Program-made: the position numbers and the translations under genes
Assembly (NCBI GenBank): GCA_023231265.1
Contig: JALNVT010000020.1
Coordinates: forward strand, 1-20,281
DNA length: 20,281 nucleotides
Source of the DNA: Sphaerochaetaceae bacterium
Lineage (GTDB): Bacteria; Spirochaetota; Spirochaetia; Sphaerochaetales; Sphaerochaetaceae
Direction of reading: 5' to 3'
Part shown: positions 1 to 7,384 of the stretch, in pieces
How the letters are laid out: the number at the start of each line of letters is the position of its first letter
Numbering within the stretch: the stretch's first letter is position 1
The notes under the pieces: generated by a model
Databases searched by the model: none
Seen by the model: the letters and a program-made list of their open reading frames with translations, nothing else
Told to the model about the DNA's origin: nothing

Positions 1-289
1 ATTATTGATATAATTTATGTGATATATACAGATCATTTGCTCTGTTTTCATGAAAAGATGACAGAAAAAAATAAATCTTTCAATTGGGTATGCTGTCTTT
101 TTGATAAAAAAGGAAACTCTTGTTGAGGTGAATACCTGATGTAATTATTTCAATGCTTGTTGTTTAAAATGAATATATACAACAATCAGAAAAACTTTTA
201 TTGAAGTATGCTCATTCCTAATTTGAAAAATAGTGAATGATATGTTATTATCTCGTTATTATAATTTATAATTATTTCTTGGAGATATC
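1..289. other. Gene-free AT-rich region upstream of smc
   Basis: No open reading frame with coding character crosses this stretch, and no end of an upstream gene is recognisable. It contains a 16-base sequence at 48-63 that resembles two tandem copies at 7003-7040. A loose inverted pairing (GACAG at 60-64 with CTGTC at 93-97, then a run of five T) could be a weak terminator for a gene left of the window. A small AGGT/ACCT inverted repeat lies at 126-137. The right end carries the probable smc promoter and ribosome binding site. Confidence 0.5.
260..265 (+). promoter_or_regulatory. Possible -10 box of the smc promoter
   Basis: A perfect TATAAT lies 25 bases before the smc start codon, but no good -35 hexamer stands 16-18 bases upstream of it. 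A second TATAAT at 267-272 is equally unsupported. The region is so AT-rich that chance matches are likely. Confidence 0.28.
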
Positions 290-3106
290 TTGTTTTTAAA
301 AACGCTTGATTTAATAGGATTTAAATCCTTTGCTGATAAAACTCATCTAGATTTTAGTGATGGTATTACGAGTTTGCTTGGACCAAATGGTTGTGGTAAG
401 TCTAATATTGTTGATGCAATCAAATGGGTTCTTGGAGAGCAATCTACTAAAACTCTTCGTGCTGGAAAGATGGAAGATGTTATTTTTAATGGTACTGATA
501 CACGTAAACCCCTGCAGATGGCAGAGGTCACTCTTGTTATCGATAATGAAGCACACCATCTCAACATAGAGGCAAGTGATATAGAAATCAGACGTCGTAT
601 TTTTCGCTCTGGTGAATCTGAATATTATTTGAACAAACAGAGAGTGCTTCTGAAGAACATCAGAGAGCTGTTCTTTGATACCGGTGTTGGTAAGAGTGCT
701 TATTCAATACTGGAACAAGGTAAGATTGACCAAATTCTATCCACACGTCCTGAAGACAGACGTTATATATTTGAAGAGGCCGCTGGTATCTCTAGGTTTA
801 AAGTTCAGAGCAAAGAAGCTGAAAGAAAACTGAAGAAGACAGATGAAAATATTGCTCAGGTTGATACCATTCTCAGAGAAGTTAAAAGGACATATGAAAC
901 TAAGAAAAATCAAGCTGCAAAATGTATAAAATACAATGAGCTGAACAAGGAAAAGTTTCAATTGGAAGTTGATGTTCAATTATCAACAATTCAATCATAC
1001 CTCTTGCTTCGCGATAGCAGTGATGAGAAGCTAAAAAACATAGAGATCGAGCTGAAAAACAAGCAGGACTCCATGAGTGGTCTTGATACTGTAATTGAAG
1101 AGATGAAGGCCAACCTTCAGAGCTTTGTTTCAAGAAGGATTGAAATCCAAACTGAATTGAAAAGACTTGAAGAGGAGCACAAAGGTAAGCAGGAGTTCTT
1201 GGGACTTCTATCACAGCATTATCGTGATGCTCTTATGAATAAAACAGCAGCTCTTGATAAAGCTGAAGCTATAAAAGAAAAGATTGAAAATAATGAAAGA
1301 GAGATAAAAGAGAGTGAGGCTAAAATTGAAGATTTAAAAGCTCAATATACTGATGTTGAATCAGATATAGAGAAATATGAAATCTCACTTAAAAAAGCTC
1401 AGTCATTGATAGTGTCTCAAAACAATGAAATTGCAGAGCTTGAAACCAAGATTGATGAAGCAGAGCAAAGTTATACAGATCTCTCCTCTCAACTTAAAGA
1501 CATAACTGATTTCATTGTTGTTCAACTTGAAGATAAACTTGGGAAGAGCGGCTACAACATAAAAGAAAGGCAGAGCATCAGAAATCAAATTGATTCAACT
1601 TTGAATCATATTGTTGAATCGCTTGAGAATCAAAAGAGTATGATAAATCGTCTTTCAACTCTCGATTCAAAATCTCTGATGTCTAAAATAGAAAGTGATA
1701 AAGATGTTAACATTGACAATGTTAAGAAACTTAAATTGCTTCTTGAAAAATATGATCTTGTAATTCCAACATTTATTGATGACTTCATCAAAACAGATGG
1801 CCTTGTATCTAGAAAAAGAACAATGGATGAGAAGATCAAAAACAACAGAAAAGATGTTTCTATAGCTCGAAATCAGATAACATATCTCAGAGGAGAGAAT
1901 GAAAAGCTCTCCAGACAGTGTGAGGAATTCAAGGAGAACATATATGATCTTCGTGTGACTCTTCAGCAGATTCAGGGTATGATAAATGAACAGAAGGCTA
2001 CCATTTCTACCATAAAAAGGCAGAAGGGTGAGACTCAATTGGAATACAGTGATCGAATAGCAGAATCTCATATGGCTGAAGAAAAGTCCAATGAAGTTCA
2101 ATCTAAAATTGTTGAAACTCAAGAGGATATGGAAGAGATTGCCAACAGTGGAATGACTCTTTCTGAAGAACTTGGGCAGAAAATAACTGAGATTGAAGCT
2201 CTGAGTGAAGAAGTAAATATGAAGCAGAATCAAAAAACTGATTCATTCAATACTTTGAACAATATGAGACGTGCTAAAGATCAGTTGGAAGTTCAGATAG
2301 AAGGAATCAATCAGGCTGTTTCAAATATCTACACCACTTTCTTTGAGAACTATTCAAAAAGTTTGAAAGAATATGAGGATAGACTCAAGGATGAGCTTGG
2401 AGAGACAAAGGTTCTTCGTAACAGGCTTGAAGAGTGCAACAAAGAGTTATCTCGTCTTGGATATATCAACCAAATGGCTGAGGATGAATTCAATGAAGCA
2501 AAACAGCAGTACGATTTTCTAAATGAGCAGATAAATGATCTTTTGAAGGCAAAAAGTGATCTAGAGGAGGTTGTTCAGACAATTACCTCAGAAAGTGAAA
2601 CTAAATTCCTTGAAACATACAAACAGATATCGGTGAATTTCCAGGGGATGTTCAGGCGATTGTTTGGTGGAGGAAGAGCTGAACTTAAGCTATCTGATCC
2701 TGATAATATTTTAGAGAGTGGAATTGAAATATTGGCTCAACCACCTGGAAAGAAATTGACCACACTGTCATTATTGAGTGGTGGAGAGCGTTCTATGACT
2801 GCCGTTGGCCTGTTATTTGCAACATATCAGGTAAAACCAAGTCCTTTCTGTATTCTTGATGAGATTGATGCAGCTCTTGATGATAGAAACGTTGGTTTCT
2901 TTTTGTCAGTGCTTGAAGAATTCTCTCAAGATAGTCAATTTATTATCATCACGCATAATAAACATACAGTAACTGGTTCTAGAACACTTCTTGGTGTAAC
3001 ACAGATTGAAGCAGGTGTTTCAACGACTGTTAGTTACAAGATTGGTGTTGCACAAGGAGCTCCTGTAATCCTAAATAAGGAAAACAAGGAAGTAGAAATC
3101 GACTAA
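290..3106 (+). CDS. smc: Chromosome segregation ATPase SMC, short and without a canonical hinge
   Basis: SMC dimers bind ATP with their heads and organise and segregate the chromosome in the nucleoid. The TTG start is chosen because GGAG at 281-284 precedes it by five bases and the protein opens like other SMCs (MFLKTLDLIGFKSFADKT). The head is complete: Walker A GPNGCGKS at residues 31-38, Q-loop around Q143, signature LSGGE at 829-833, Walker B ILDEID at 855-860, and switch His889. Coiled-coil-like arms run about 171-400 and 510-770. At 938 residues it is roughly 200-250 shorter than typical bacterial SMCs. The middle segment (about 401-510) shows no glycine-rich SMC hinge that I can recognise; the arms also look shorter. 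RecN or Rad50 are unlikely given the head motifs and the start. No scpA, scpB or parB is in the window. Confidence 0.93.
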   Translation: MFLKTLDLIGFKSFADKTHLDFSDGITSLLGPNGCGKSNIVDAIKWVLGEQSTKTLRAGKMEDVIFNGTDTRKPLQMAEVTLVIDNEAHHLNIEASDIEIRRRIFRSGESEYYLNKQRVLLKNIRELFFDTGVGKSAYSILEQGKIDQILSTRPEDRRYIFEEAAGISRFKVQSKEAERKLKKTDENIAQVDTILREVKRTYETKKNQAAKCIKYNELNKEKFQLEVDVQLSTIQSYLLLRDSSDEKLKNIEIELKNKQDSMSGLDTVIEEMKANLQSFVSRRIEIQTELKRLEEEHKGKQEFLGLLSQHYRDALMNKTAALDKAEAIKEKIENNEREIKESEAKIEDLKAQYTDVESDIEKYEISLKKAQSLIVSQNNEIAELETKIDEAEQSYTDLSSQLKDITDFIVVQLEDKLGKSGYNIKERQSIRNQIDSTLNHIVESLENQKSMINRLSTLDSKSLMSKIESDKDVNIDNVKKLKLLLEKYDLVIPTFIDDFIKTDGLVSRKRTMDEKIKNNRKDVSIARNQITYLRGENEKLSRQCEEFKENIYDLRVTLQQIQGMINEQKATISTIKRQKGETQLEYSDRIAESHMAEEKSNEVQSKIVETQEDMEEIANSGMTLSEELGQKITEIEALSEEVNMKQNQKTDSFNTLNNMRRAKDQLEVQIEGINQAVSNIYTTFFENYSKSLKEYEDRLKDELGETKVLRNRLEECNKELSRLGYINQMAEDEFNEAKQQYDFLNEQINDLLKAKSDLEEVVQTITSESETKFLETYKQISVNFQGMFRRLFGGGRAELKLSDPDNILESGIEILAQPPGKKLTTLSLLSGGERSMTAVGLLFATYQVKPSPFCILDEIDAALDDRNVGFFLSVLEEFSQDSQFIIITHNKHTVTGSRTLLGVTQIEAGVSTTVSYKIGVAQGAPVILNKENKEVEID

Positions 3107-3133
3107 GGGTATGGGGCCCTAATTTATTTTACC

Positions 3134-3163
3134 TTGACAATTTGCTAATATGTGAGGTATAAA
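3134..3163 (+). promoter_or_regulatory. Sigma70-type promoter for ffh
   Basis: TTGACA at 3134-3139 and TATAAA at 3158-3163 are separated by 18 bases in the 92-base gap between smc and ffh. Transcription should begin near 3170, giving a leader of about 30 bases. ffh can therefore be expressed independently of smc. Confidence 0.7.
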
Positions 3164-3198
3164 TACACAGAAAAATCCCCCTTAAAATGAGATAAGTA

Positions 3199-4536
3199 AT
3201 GTTTGAATCAATAAGTGAAAAATTTTCTGGAATAATGAGATCTTTTTCTGGAAAAAGTAAGATAACTGAAAAGAATATTGAAGATGCAGTAGACGAAATT
3301 AAAGTTGCTCTTCTTGATGCTGATGTAAATCTTCGTGTTGTACGACGTTTTATAAACGGAACTCGCGAGGAAGCTCTTGGTGAGAAGGTATTGAAAGCCG
3401 TTGATCCAGGACAACAATTTACTAAAATTGTTTACGACAGAATGGTAAAATTACTCAGCGCTGAAGAGGGCGAGGGTGAATTGAAGCTCAAAGGTCCAGA
3501 TGTTGTATCTTCCATACTTATGATGGGTCTTCAAGGTAGTGGTAAAACAACTACAAGTGCAAAACTTGCATTGAGATTTAAAAAAGAAGGACGTCGTCCT
3601 TTGATGATTGCAGCCGATTTAGTTCGTCCTGCAGCTATCACACAACTTCAAGTTTTAGGCAGTCAAGTTGATGTACCTGTTTTCACAATCGATGGATGTA
3701 AAGATCCTGTAAAGGTTGTTAAAGAAGGTTTGGCATATGCTAAGAAGATGCAATACAATTCTGTAATTGTTGATACTTCTGGTCGTATGCACCTTGATGA
3801 AGTCTTGATGAAAGAAATTCAAGATGTTTCTAAAGCTTTGAATCCTGATGAAACATTATTTGTAGCTGATGCTATGACAGGTCAGAATGCAGTTACCATT
3901 GCAAAGGAATTCGAGAGCAAAGTTGGAATTTCAGGTGTTGTACTCTCAAAGTTTGATAGTGATACCAGAGGTGGTGCAGCTTTATCTCTAAGATCTGTTG
4001 TAGGTAAACCAATCAAATTTATTGGTGTTGGTGAGAAAATGGAAGATTTAGATCCTTTCTATGCAGATAGAATTGCATCTAGAATCCTCGGCATGGGTGA
4101 TGTTGTATCCCTTGTTGAAAAAGCACAAGAAACAATTGATGAAGAAGAAGCTTTAAGATTGCAGGAAAAAATGAAGAAGAATACTTTCGATCTTCAAGAT
4201 TACCTCGATCAACTTAAACAGATGGATAAGATGGGATCAATGGATAAAATCCTAGAGATGATACCTGGTGCAGCTGGTAATATTACAGCTGATGATATTC
4301 CTGTTGATGAACTTAAAAAAGAAAGAGCTATCATTTTATCTATGACTCCAATGGAAAGACAGAATTACCGTCTTCTTGGTTTGACTCGTCGTAAGAGAAT
4401 TGCTAAAGGTAGTGGTTCATCTGTGGCTGAAGTAAATAGACTGATTAAAAAGTTTGAAAAACTTAAAAAATCTATGCAGAAATTAACAAAAAATAAGAAA
4501 TATCAAAAATTGTTAAAGCAGCAAATGGGATATTAA
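3199..4536 (+). CDS. ffh: Signal recognition particle GTPase Ffh
   Basis: Ffh binds signal sequences emerging from the ribosome together with 4.5S RNA and delivers nascent membrane proteins to FtsY. Its 445 residues match the usual length. The N domain covers about 1-95 and the G domain about 96-300, with the P-loop GLQGSGKT at 110-117, DTSGR at 192-196 and the G4-like SKFD at 250-253, where TKLD is more usual. The M domain follows, with the RNA-binding segment RRKRIAKGSGSS near 397-408. The ATG is preceded only by a weak purine stretch (GAGATAAG). The protein lacks a long methionine-rich tail, ending in a lysine-rich helix. No 4.5S RNA gene was recognised in this window. Confidence 0.97.
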   Translation: MFESISEKFSGIMRSFSGKSKITEKNIEDAVDEIKVALLDADVNLRVVRRFINGTREEALGEKVLKAVDPGQQFTKIVYDRMVKLLSAEEGEGELKLKGPDVVSSILMMGLQGSGKTTTSAKLALRFKKEGRRPLMIAADLVRPAAITQLQVLGSQVDVPVFTIDGCKDPVKVVKEGLAYAKKMQYNSVIVDTSGRMHLDEVLMKEIQDVSKALNPDETLFVADAMTGQNAVTIAKEFESKVGISGVVLSKFDSDTRGGAALSLRSVVGKPIKFIGVGEKMEDLDPFYADRIASRILGMGDVVSLVEKAQETIDEEEALRLQEKMKKNTFDLQDYLDQLKQMDKMGSMDKILEMIPGAAGNITADDIPVDELKKERAIILSMTPMERQNYRLLGLTRRKRIAKGSGSSVAEVNRLIKKFEKLKKSMQKLTKNKKYQKLLKQQMGY

Positions 4537-4556
4537 GATATATTAAAAGGAAATTA

Positions 4557-4597
4557 AAGGTTTTGTAGATTAATTTCATGCTTAACCTTGATTTTTT
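4557..4597 (+). terminator. Weak candidate terminator after ffh
   Basis: AAGGTT at 4557-4562 can pair with AACCTT at 4584-4589, followed by GATTTTTT. The stem is only six pairs with a 21-base loop, and its right arm overlaps the -35 region of the next promoter, so this is a tentative call. Confidence 0.25.
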
Positions 4598-4616
4598 ATG
4601 AAGAAATATATAGTAT
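4588..4616 (+). promoter_or_regulatory. Probable promoter of the rpsP operon
   Basis: TTGATT at 4588-4593 and TAGTAT at 4611-4616 have a 17-base spacer. Transcription from here would leave a leader of about 140 bases before rpsP, which contains two hairpins (4650-4666 and 4685-4716). Confidence 0.45.
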
Positions 4617-4684
4617 CTGACAACTGTGAGACATTGCTTCCGGTGTTAGGTAAGTTATGTCCTTACAAAATAATAATTAGAATG

Positions 4685-4716
4685 ATTTCTAGTGGATTAT
4701 TTATTTATCTAGAAAT
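4685..4716 (+). repeat. Inverted repeat in the rpsP leader
   Basis: ATTTCTAG at 4685-4692 and CTAGAAAT at 4709-4716 are perfect inverted copies around a 16-base loop. A smaller stem (GTAAG at 4650-4654, CTTAC at 4662-4666) lies upstream. There is no T tract after either, so they are not terminators. They could be leader structure or a protein-binding site. Confidence 0.4.
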
Positions 4717-4761
4717 AACTCATATAGAAGCGAAATAGAAATTCGAGTAGGAGGAATTACC

Positions 4762-5028
4762 ATGAGCACAAGCATGAGACTTAAACGTTTTGGTTCAAAA
4801 CAAAGACCTTATTACAGGATCGTTGTTCAAGACACAAGACAAGCTAACAAGAGCAAAACTCTTGCAGAAGTTGGTCAGTATCATCCTGTTGAAAACAAAG
4901 AGAACCAAGTTGTTCTTAATGTAGAAGCAGTTAAAGATTGGCTACAAAAAGGCGCACAACCTAGCGCTACAGTGCGTTCATTATTGAATAAAAATGGCGT
5001 TACTGTTAACAGAACTGTTCAAGAATAA
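4762..5028 (+). CDS. rpsP: 30S ribosomal protein S16
   Basis: S16 binds 16S rRNA in the 5' domain and is an early assembly protein of the small subunit. The 88-residue product has the family length and opening (SMRLKRFGSKQRPYYRIVV), followed by the conserved segment ending near PSATVRSLL. A consensus AGGAGG at 4749-4754, seven bases before the ATG, fits strong translation. It is the first gene of the rpsP-khpA-rimM-trmD-rplS operon; khpA begins 12 bases after its stop. The order S16, KH protein, RimM, TrmD, L19 is widely conserved in bacteria. Confidence 0.98.
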   Translation: MSTSMRLKRFGSKQRPYYRIVVQDTRQANKSKTLAEVGQYHPVENKENQVVLNVEAVKDWLQKGAQPSATVRSLLNKNGVTVNRTVQE

Positions 5029-5040
5029 TCGAGGATAGTT

Positions 5041-5274
5041 GTGGAAAAAGATCTTGTAGAATACATTGTAAAGTCCCTAGTGGATGTCCCTGAGGAAGTA
5101 ACTGTTAATGTAATTGAAGGCGAAAAGTCTACAATTTTGGAACTTAAAGTTGCAACAGAGGATATCGGCAAGGTGATCGGCAAGCAGGGCCGCATAGCAA
5201 AAGCAATTAGAACCATCTTAAGTGCTTCAGCTACAAAGAGCGGTAAGCATGCTGTTTTGGAAATTTTGGATTAA
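5041..5274 (+). CDS. khpA: KH-domain RNA-binding protein KhpA
   Basis: This is a small single-KH-domain protein; in Gram-positive bacteria KhpA pairs with KhpB/Jag and binds RNA, while in spirochaetes its role is not established as far as I know. The 77 residues contain the KH core IGKVIGKQGRIAKAIRTIL, with the GxxG loop GKQG at 47-50. The start is GTG, supported by GAGG at 5031-5034 six bases upstream and by the typical MEKDLVEYIVKSLVD opening. It sits between rpsP and rimM as in many genomes, and rimM begins three bases after its stop, suggesting coupled translation. Confidence 0.93.
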   Translation: MEKDLVEYIVKSLVDVPEEVTVNVIEGEKSTILELKVATEDIGKVIGKQGRIAKAIRTILSASATKSGKHAVLEILD

Positions 5275-5277
5275 ATT

Positions 5278-5784
5278 ATGAAAAAACTCGCAACGGCTAT
5301 CATCCAGTCAAGTTATGGCGTAAAGGGTGAGGTGAAGGTCCGCCCATTCAACGATGATTGCTCTTACCTAAAGAAATTGAAGCAAGGAATTATCCTCTTG
5401 AAGGATGGCCGCGAGAAGACATATCGCATCGAAGGATTCCGCAAGAGCGGTGGCCAGGCGTACTTTAAGTTTGAAGGGATAGATGACCCAGAAACAGCAA
5501 AGAAACTAGCTGGCGCTACACTTTTTGTTCCGGAAAGTGAAGCTGCTCCTCTTGAGGAAGGTGAATATTACGTTTCCGACTTGATTAATTGCACATTAAT
5601 CCATGACGGCGTGAAAGTAGCTACTATTGTTAATTATTTCGATGGTGCCCAATCAATCTTATTAGAAGTCAAAAAAGATGGGTCTAATAAGTGTTTCTTG
5701 GTTCCTTTAATGGACCAATACATTGGTAAGGTAAACATCGAAGAAAAAACTGTAGAATTGTTGACGCTTTGGCTACTGTCATGA
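5278..5784 (+). CDS. rimM: Ribosome maturation factor RimM
   Basis: RimM binds S19 and helps mature the head of the 30S subunit. The 168 residues match the family length. The N-terminal domain (about 3-86) has SSYGVKGEVKVRPF and the segment FEGIDDPETAKKLAGATLFV. The C-terminal PRC-barrel begins near EGEYYVSDLINC (about 94-105). The start follows the khpA stop by three bases with only GGA as a Shine-Dalgarno candidate, so translation probably depends on ribosomes finishing khpA. The end overlaps the trmD start in an ATGA. The stretch around 5401-5460 is richer in G+C and in CGC arginine codons than the neighbouring genes. Confidence 0.95.
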   Translation: MKKLATAIIQSSYGVKGEVKVRPFNDDCSYLKKLKQGIILLKDGREKTYRIEGFRKSGGQAYFKFEGIDDPETAKKLAGATLFVPESEAAPLEEGEYYVSDLINCTLIHDGVKVATIVNYFDGAQSILLEVKKDGSNKCFLVPLMDQYIGKVNIEEKTVELLTLWLLS

Positions 5785-6512
5785 ACATAGACGTAATCAC
5801 TTTATTTCCGGAGATAGTTCAAGGTTTCTTTACGAACTCAATCATGAAGAGAGCTGTTGATAGCGGCAAAATCTCTTATAATTTGATTGATTTTCGAAAC
5901 TTCGCAACTGATAAACATCATAAATGTGATGATTCCCCTTACGGTGGAGGAGCAGGAATGGTGTTGAAACCTAAGCCATTGTGCGATGCGCTTGAGAGTG
6001 TTGGTGCGAAAGAAAAGCGGGTCATATTCGCTTCGCCGTCCGGCAAAAAACTTACTCAATCTCTCAGTGAAGAATTGAGCAAGGAAGACAATTTAGTTTT
6101 CATTTGTGGACATTATGAAGGAATTGATCAACGGGTAATAGACCTGTATGTTGATGACGAGATTAGTATTGGTGACTATGTAATTTCCAGCGGAGAAGTA
6201 TCTTCTTTGGTTATTATTGATTCAGTTTACCGTTTGGTAGATGGTGTAATCAGTAGTGAATCACTAGAGGAGGAATCCTTCAGTGATGGACTATTAGAGT
6301 ATCCACAGTACACAAGGCCAGAAATTTATGAGGATATGAGGGTCCCTTCAGTTTTACTGAATGGTAATCATAAAGACATAAAAGATTGGCGACTAGAAAA
6401 AAGGTTGAGAAAGACATTGTCTAATCGACCAGATCTTTTGGAAGAAAAATCACTTGATTTGAAAAGCCAAAAGACTTTGCAAAAAATCAGAAACACAGCA
6501 AAGAGGACCTAA
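5781..6512 (+). CDS. trmD: tRNA (guanine-37-N1)-methyltransferase TrmD
   Basis: TrmD uses S-adenosylmethionine to methylate G37 next to the anticodon, preventing +1 frameshifts. I place the start at the ATG of an ATGA overlap with the rimM stop (MNIDVITLFPEIV, 243 residues) rather than at a TTG four codons upstream. SPOUT-family features are present: SPYGGGAGM at 52-60, GHYEGIDQRV at 110-119, the knot loop ISIGDYVISSGE at 128-139, and SFSDGLLEYPQYTRPE with Asp169, the position of the catalytic aspartate in studied homologues. Ser137 stands where most TrmDs have the first glycine of SGGE. The rplS ribosome binding site lies in its last codons. Confidence 0.96.
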   Translation: MNIDVITLFPEIVQGFFTNSIMKRAVDSGKISYNLIDFRNFATDKHHKCDDSPYGGGAGMVLKPKPLCDALESVGAKEKRVIFASPSGKKLTQSLSEELSKEDNLVFICGHYEGIDQRVIDLYVDDEISIGDYVISSGEVSSLVIIDSVYRLVDGVISSESLEEESFSDGLLEYPQYTRPEIYEDMRVPSVLLNGNHKDIKDWRLEKRLRKTLSNRPDLLEEKSLDLKSQKTLQKIRNTAKRT

Positions 6513-6513
6513 A

Positions 6514-6870
6514 ATGGACGTAATCAAAGCTATTGAAGCAGAACAGATGAAAGAAAACGCTGAAAATTTCAACGTTGGTGATACAGTTAAAGTATTTTTT
6601 AAAATCATCGAAGGCACTACAGAACGTGTCCAGGTATTTGAAGGCCTGGTAATCGCAAAGAACAATTCCGGCATTCGCCGAACATTCGTTGTTCGTAAGA
6701 TCTCCTACGGTGTAGGTGTTGAGAGAATTTTCCCTTTACATTCACCTCGTATTGAAAGTACTGTTGTAGTACGTAAGGGTCGCGTTAGAAGAGCTAAACT
6801 TTACTACATTCGTGATAAAGTTGGTAAGAAGGCTAAAGTTAAAGAGCTTATTACACGTAAAGCAAAATAA
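6514..6870 (+). CDS. rplS: 50S ribosomal protein L19
   Basis: L19 sits at the 30S-50S interface of the ribosome. The 118-residue protein has the family pattern: VGDTVKVFFKIIEGTTERVQ, RRTFVVRKISYGVGVERIFP and the lysine/arginine-rich end with RAKLYYIRDKVGKKAKVKE. AGAGGA at 6502-6507 precedes the ATG by six bases and overlaps the end of trmD. It is the last gene of the operon; a strong terminator follows within 25 bases. Confidence 0.98.
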   Translation: MDVIKAIEAEQMKENAENFNVGDTVKVFFKIIEGTTERVQVFEGLVIAKNNSGIRRTFVVRKISYGVGVERIFPLHSPRIESTVVVRKGRVRRAKLYYIRDKVGKKAKVKELITRKAK

Positions 6871-6892
6871 CGTAGAACTTTCATTTGAATAT

Positions 6893-6920
6893 AAGAGAGC
6901 AACTTCGGTTGCTCTTTTCT
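6893..6920 (+). terminator. Rho-independent terminator of the rpsP-rplS operon
   Basis: AGAGCAAC at 6896-6903 and GTTGCTCT at 6908-6915 form an eight-pair stem closed by a C(TTCG)G tetraloop, extended by weaker pairs to 6893, with a T-rich tail TTTTCTTC. This is a textbook intrinsic terminator. Confidence 0.93.
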
Positions 6921-7384
6921 TCGTTAAAAAGCATAAAATTTATATGTTTTAGTTTTAGATATTAGTTGAATAACCAAAATACAACAGGATTTATGAGAAT
7001 ATTTATGAATATATGACATTATTGTTATGAAAAAATGACAAAATTTTTTATTTTATTCTCATGTTTTATGATAGATATCCCATCTATTATTTAGTTGATT
7101 GATGGTAATTTCTGAATATGTAATTTTCATATATGTAATAAAAAGGTGATAAAATTTAGCATTTCTTAAAATAATACAATGTGATATTTAAAGAAGTTAA
7201 ATTCTTTATTTTTTATGATTATATAAATATATCATCATGCTTGAGTTAACCACTAATATTAAGTAATTTATATAAAGGTAAATTATTAATATTGTTAAAA
7301 TATTATATTTGCTTTATTATTATGTTATTAATATATAACAAAATAAGGGGAAATCTTTTTTTTAATAAAAAAAGAAGTGGATAT
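6921..7384. other. AT-rich gene-free region before the coaD cluster
   Basis: This stretch of about 460 bases is very AT-rich and has no convincing coding frame. It holds two tandem 16-base sequences (7003-7018, 7025-7040). TTGATT at 7095-7100 with TGTAAT at 7119-7124 (18-base spacer) is the best of several poor promoter candidates. Just before the next gene lies CTTTTTTT/AAAAAAAG pairing (7355-7374). An open frame extends back to a TTG at 7292 but reads as AT-rich hydrophobic noise. Confidence 0.5.
7003..7040 (+). repeat. Two tandem 16-base motifs, 22-base period
   Basis: TTATGAATATATGACA at 7003-7018 and TTATGAAAAAATGACA at 7025-7040 agree at 14 of 16 positions and start 22 bases apart, about two helical turns. 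A third relative, TCATGAAAAGATGACA, is at 48-63. The arrangement would suit a dimeric DNA-binding protein, but AT-rich background makes chance similarity possible. Confidence 0.4.

Noticed and set aside
1667..2233. 188-codon minus-strand reading frame inside smc
   Set aside because: It is fully antisense to the strongly supported smc frame, rich in Phe, Leu, Ile and Ser as expected from the complement of coiled-coil codons, and has no ribosome binding site or recognisable motif.
3107..3120. GGGGCCC palindrome after smc as a terminator
   Set aside because: The palindrome is too short to form a hairpin with a loop, and no T tract follows closely enough.
5769..5780. Upstream TTG start for trmD
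   Set aside because: The ATG at 5781 overlaps the rimM stop as ATGA and gives the conserved opening MNIDVITLFPEI; the four extra residues are not typical.
7292..7384. Upstream TTG start and hydrophobic N-terminus for the gene before coaD
   Set aside because: The added residues come from very AT-rich DNA, the TTG has no Shine-Dalgarno, and the basic MPKENN start at 7385 is a more natural beginning.
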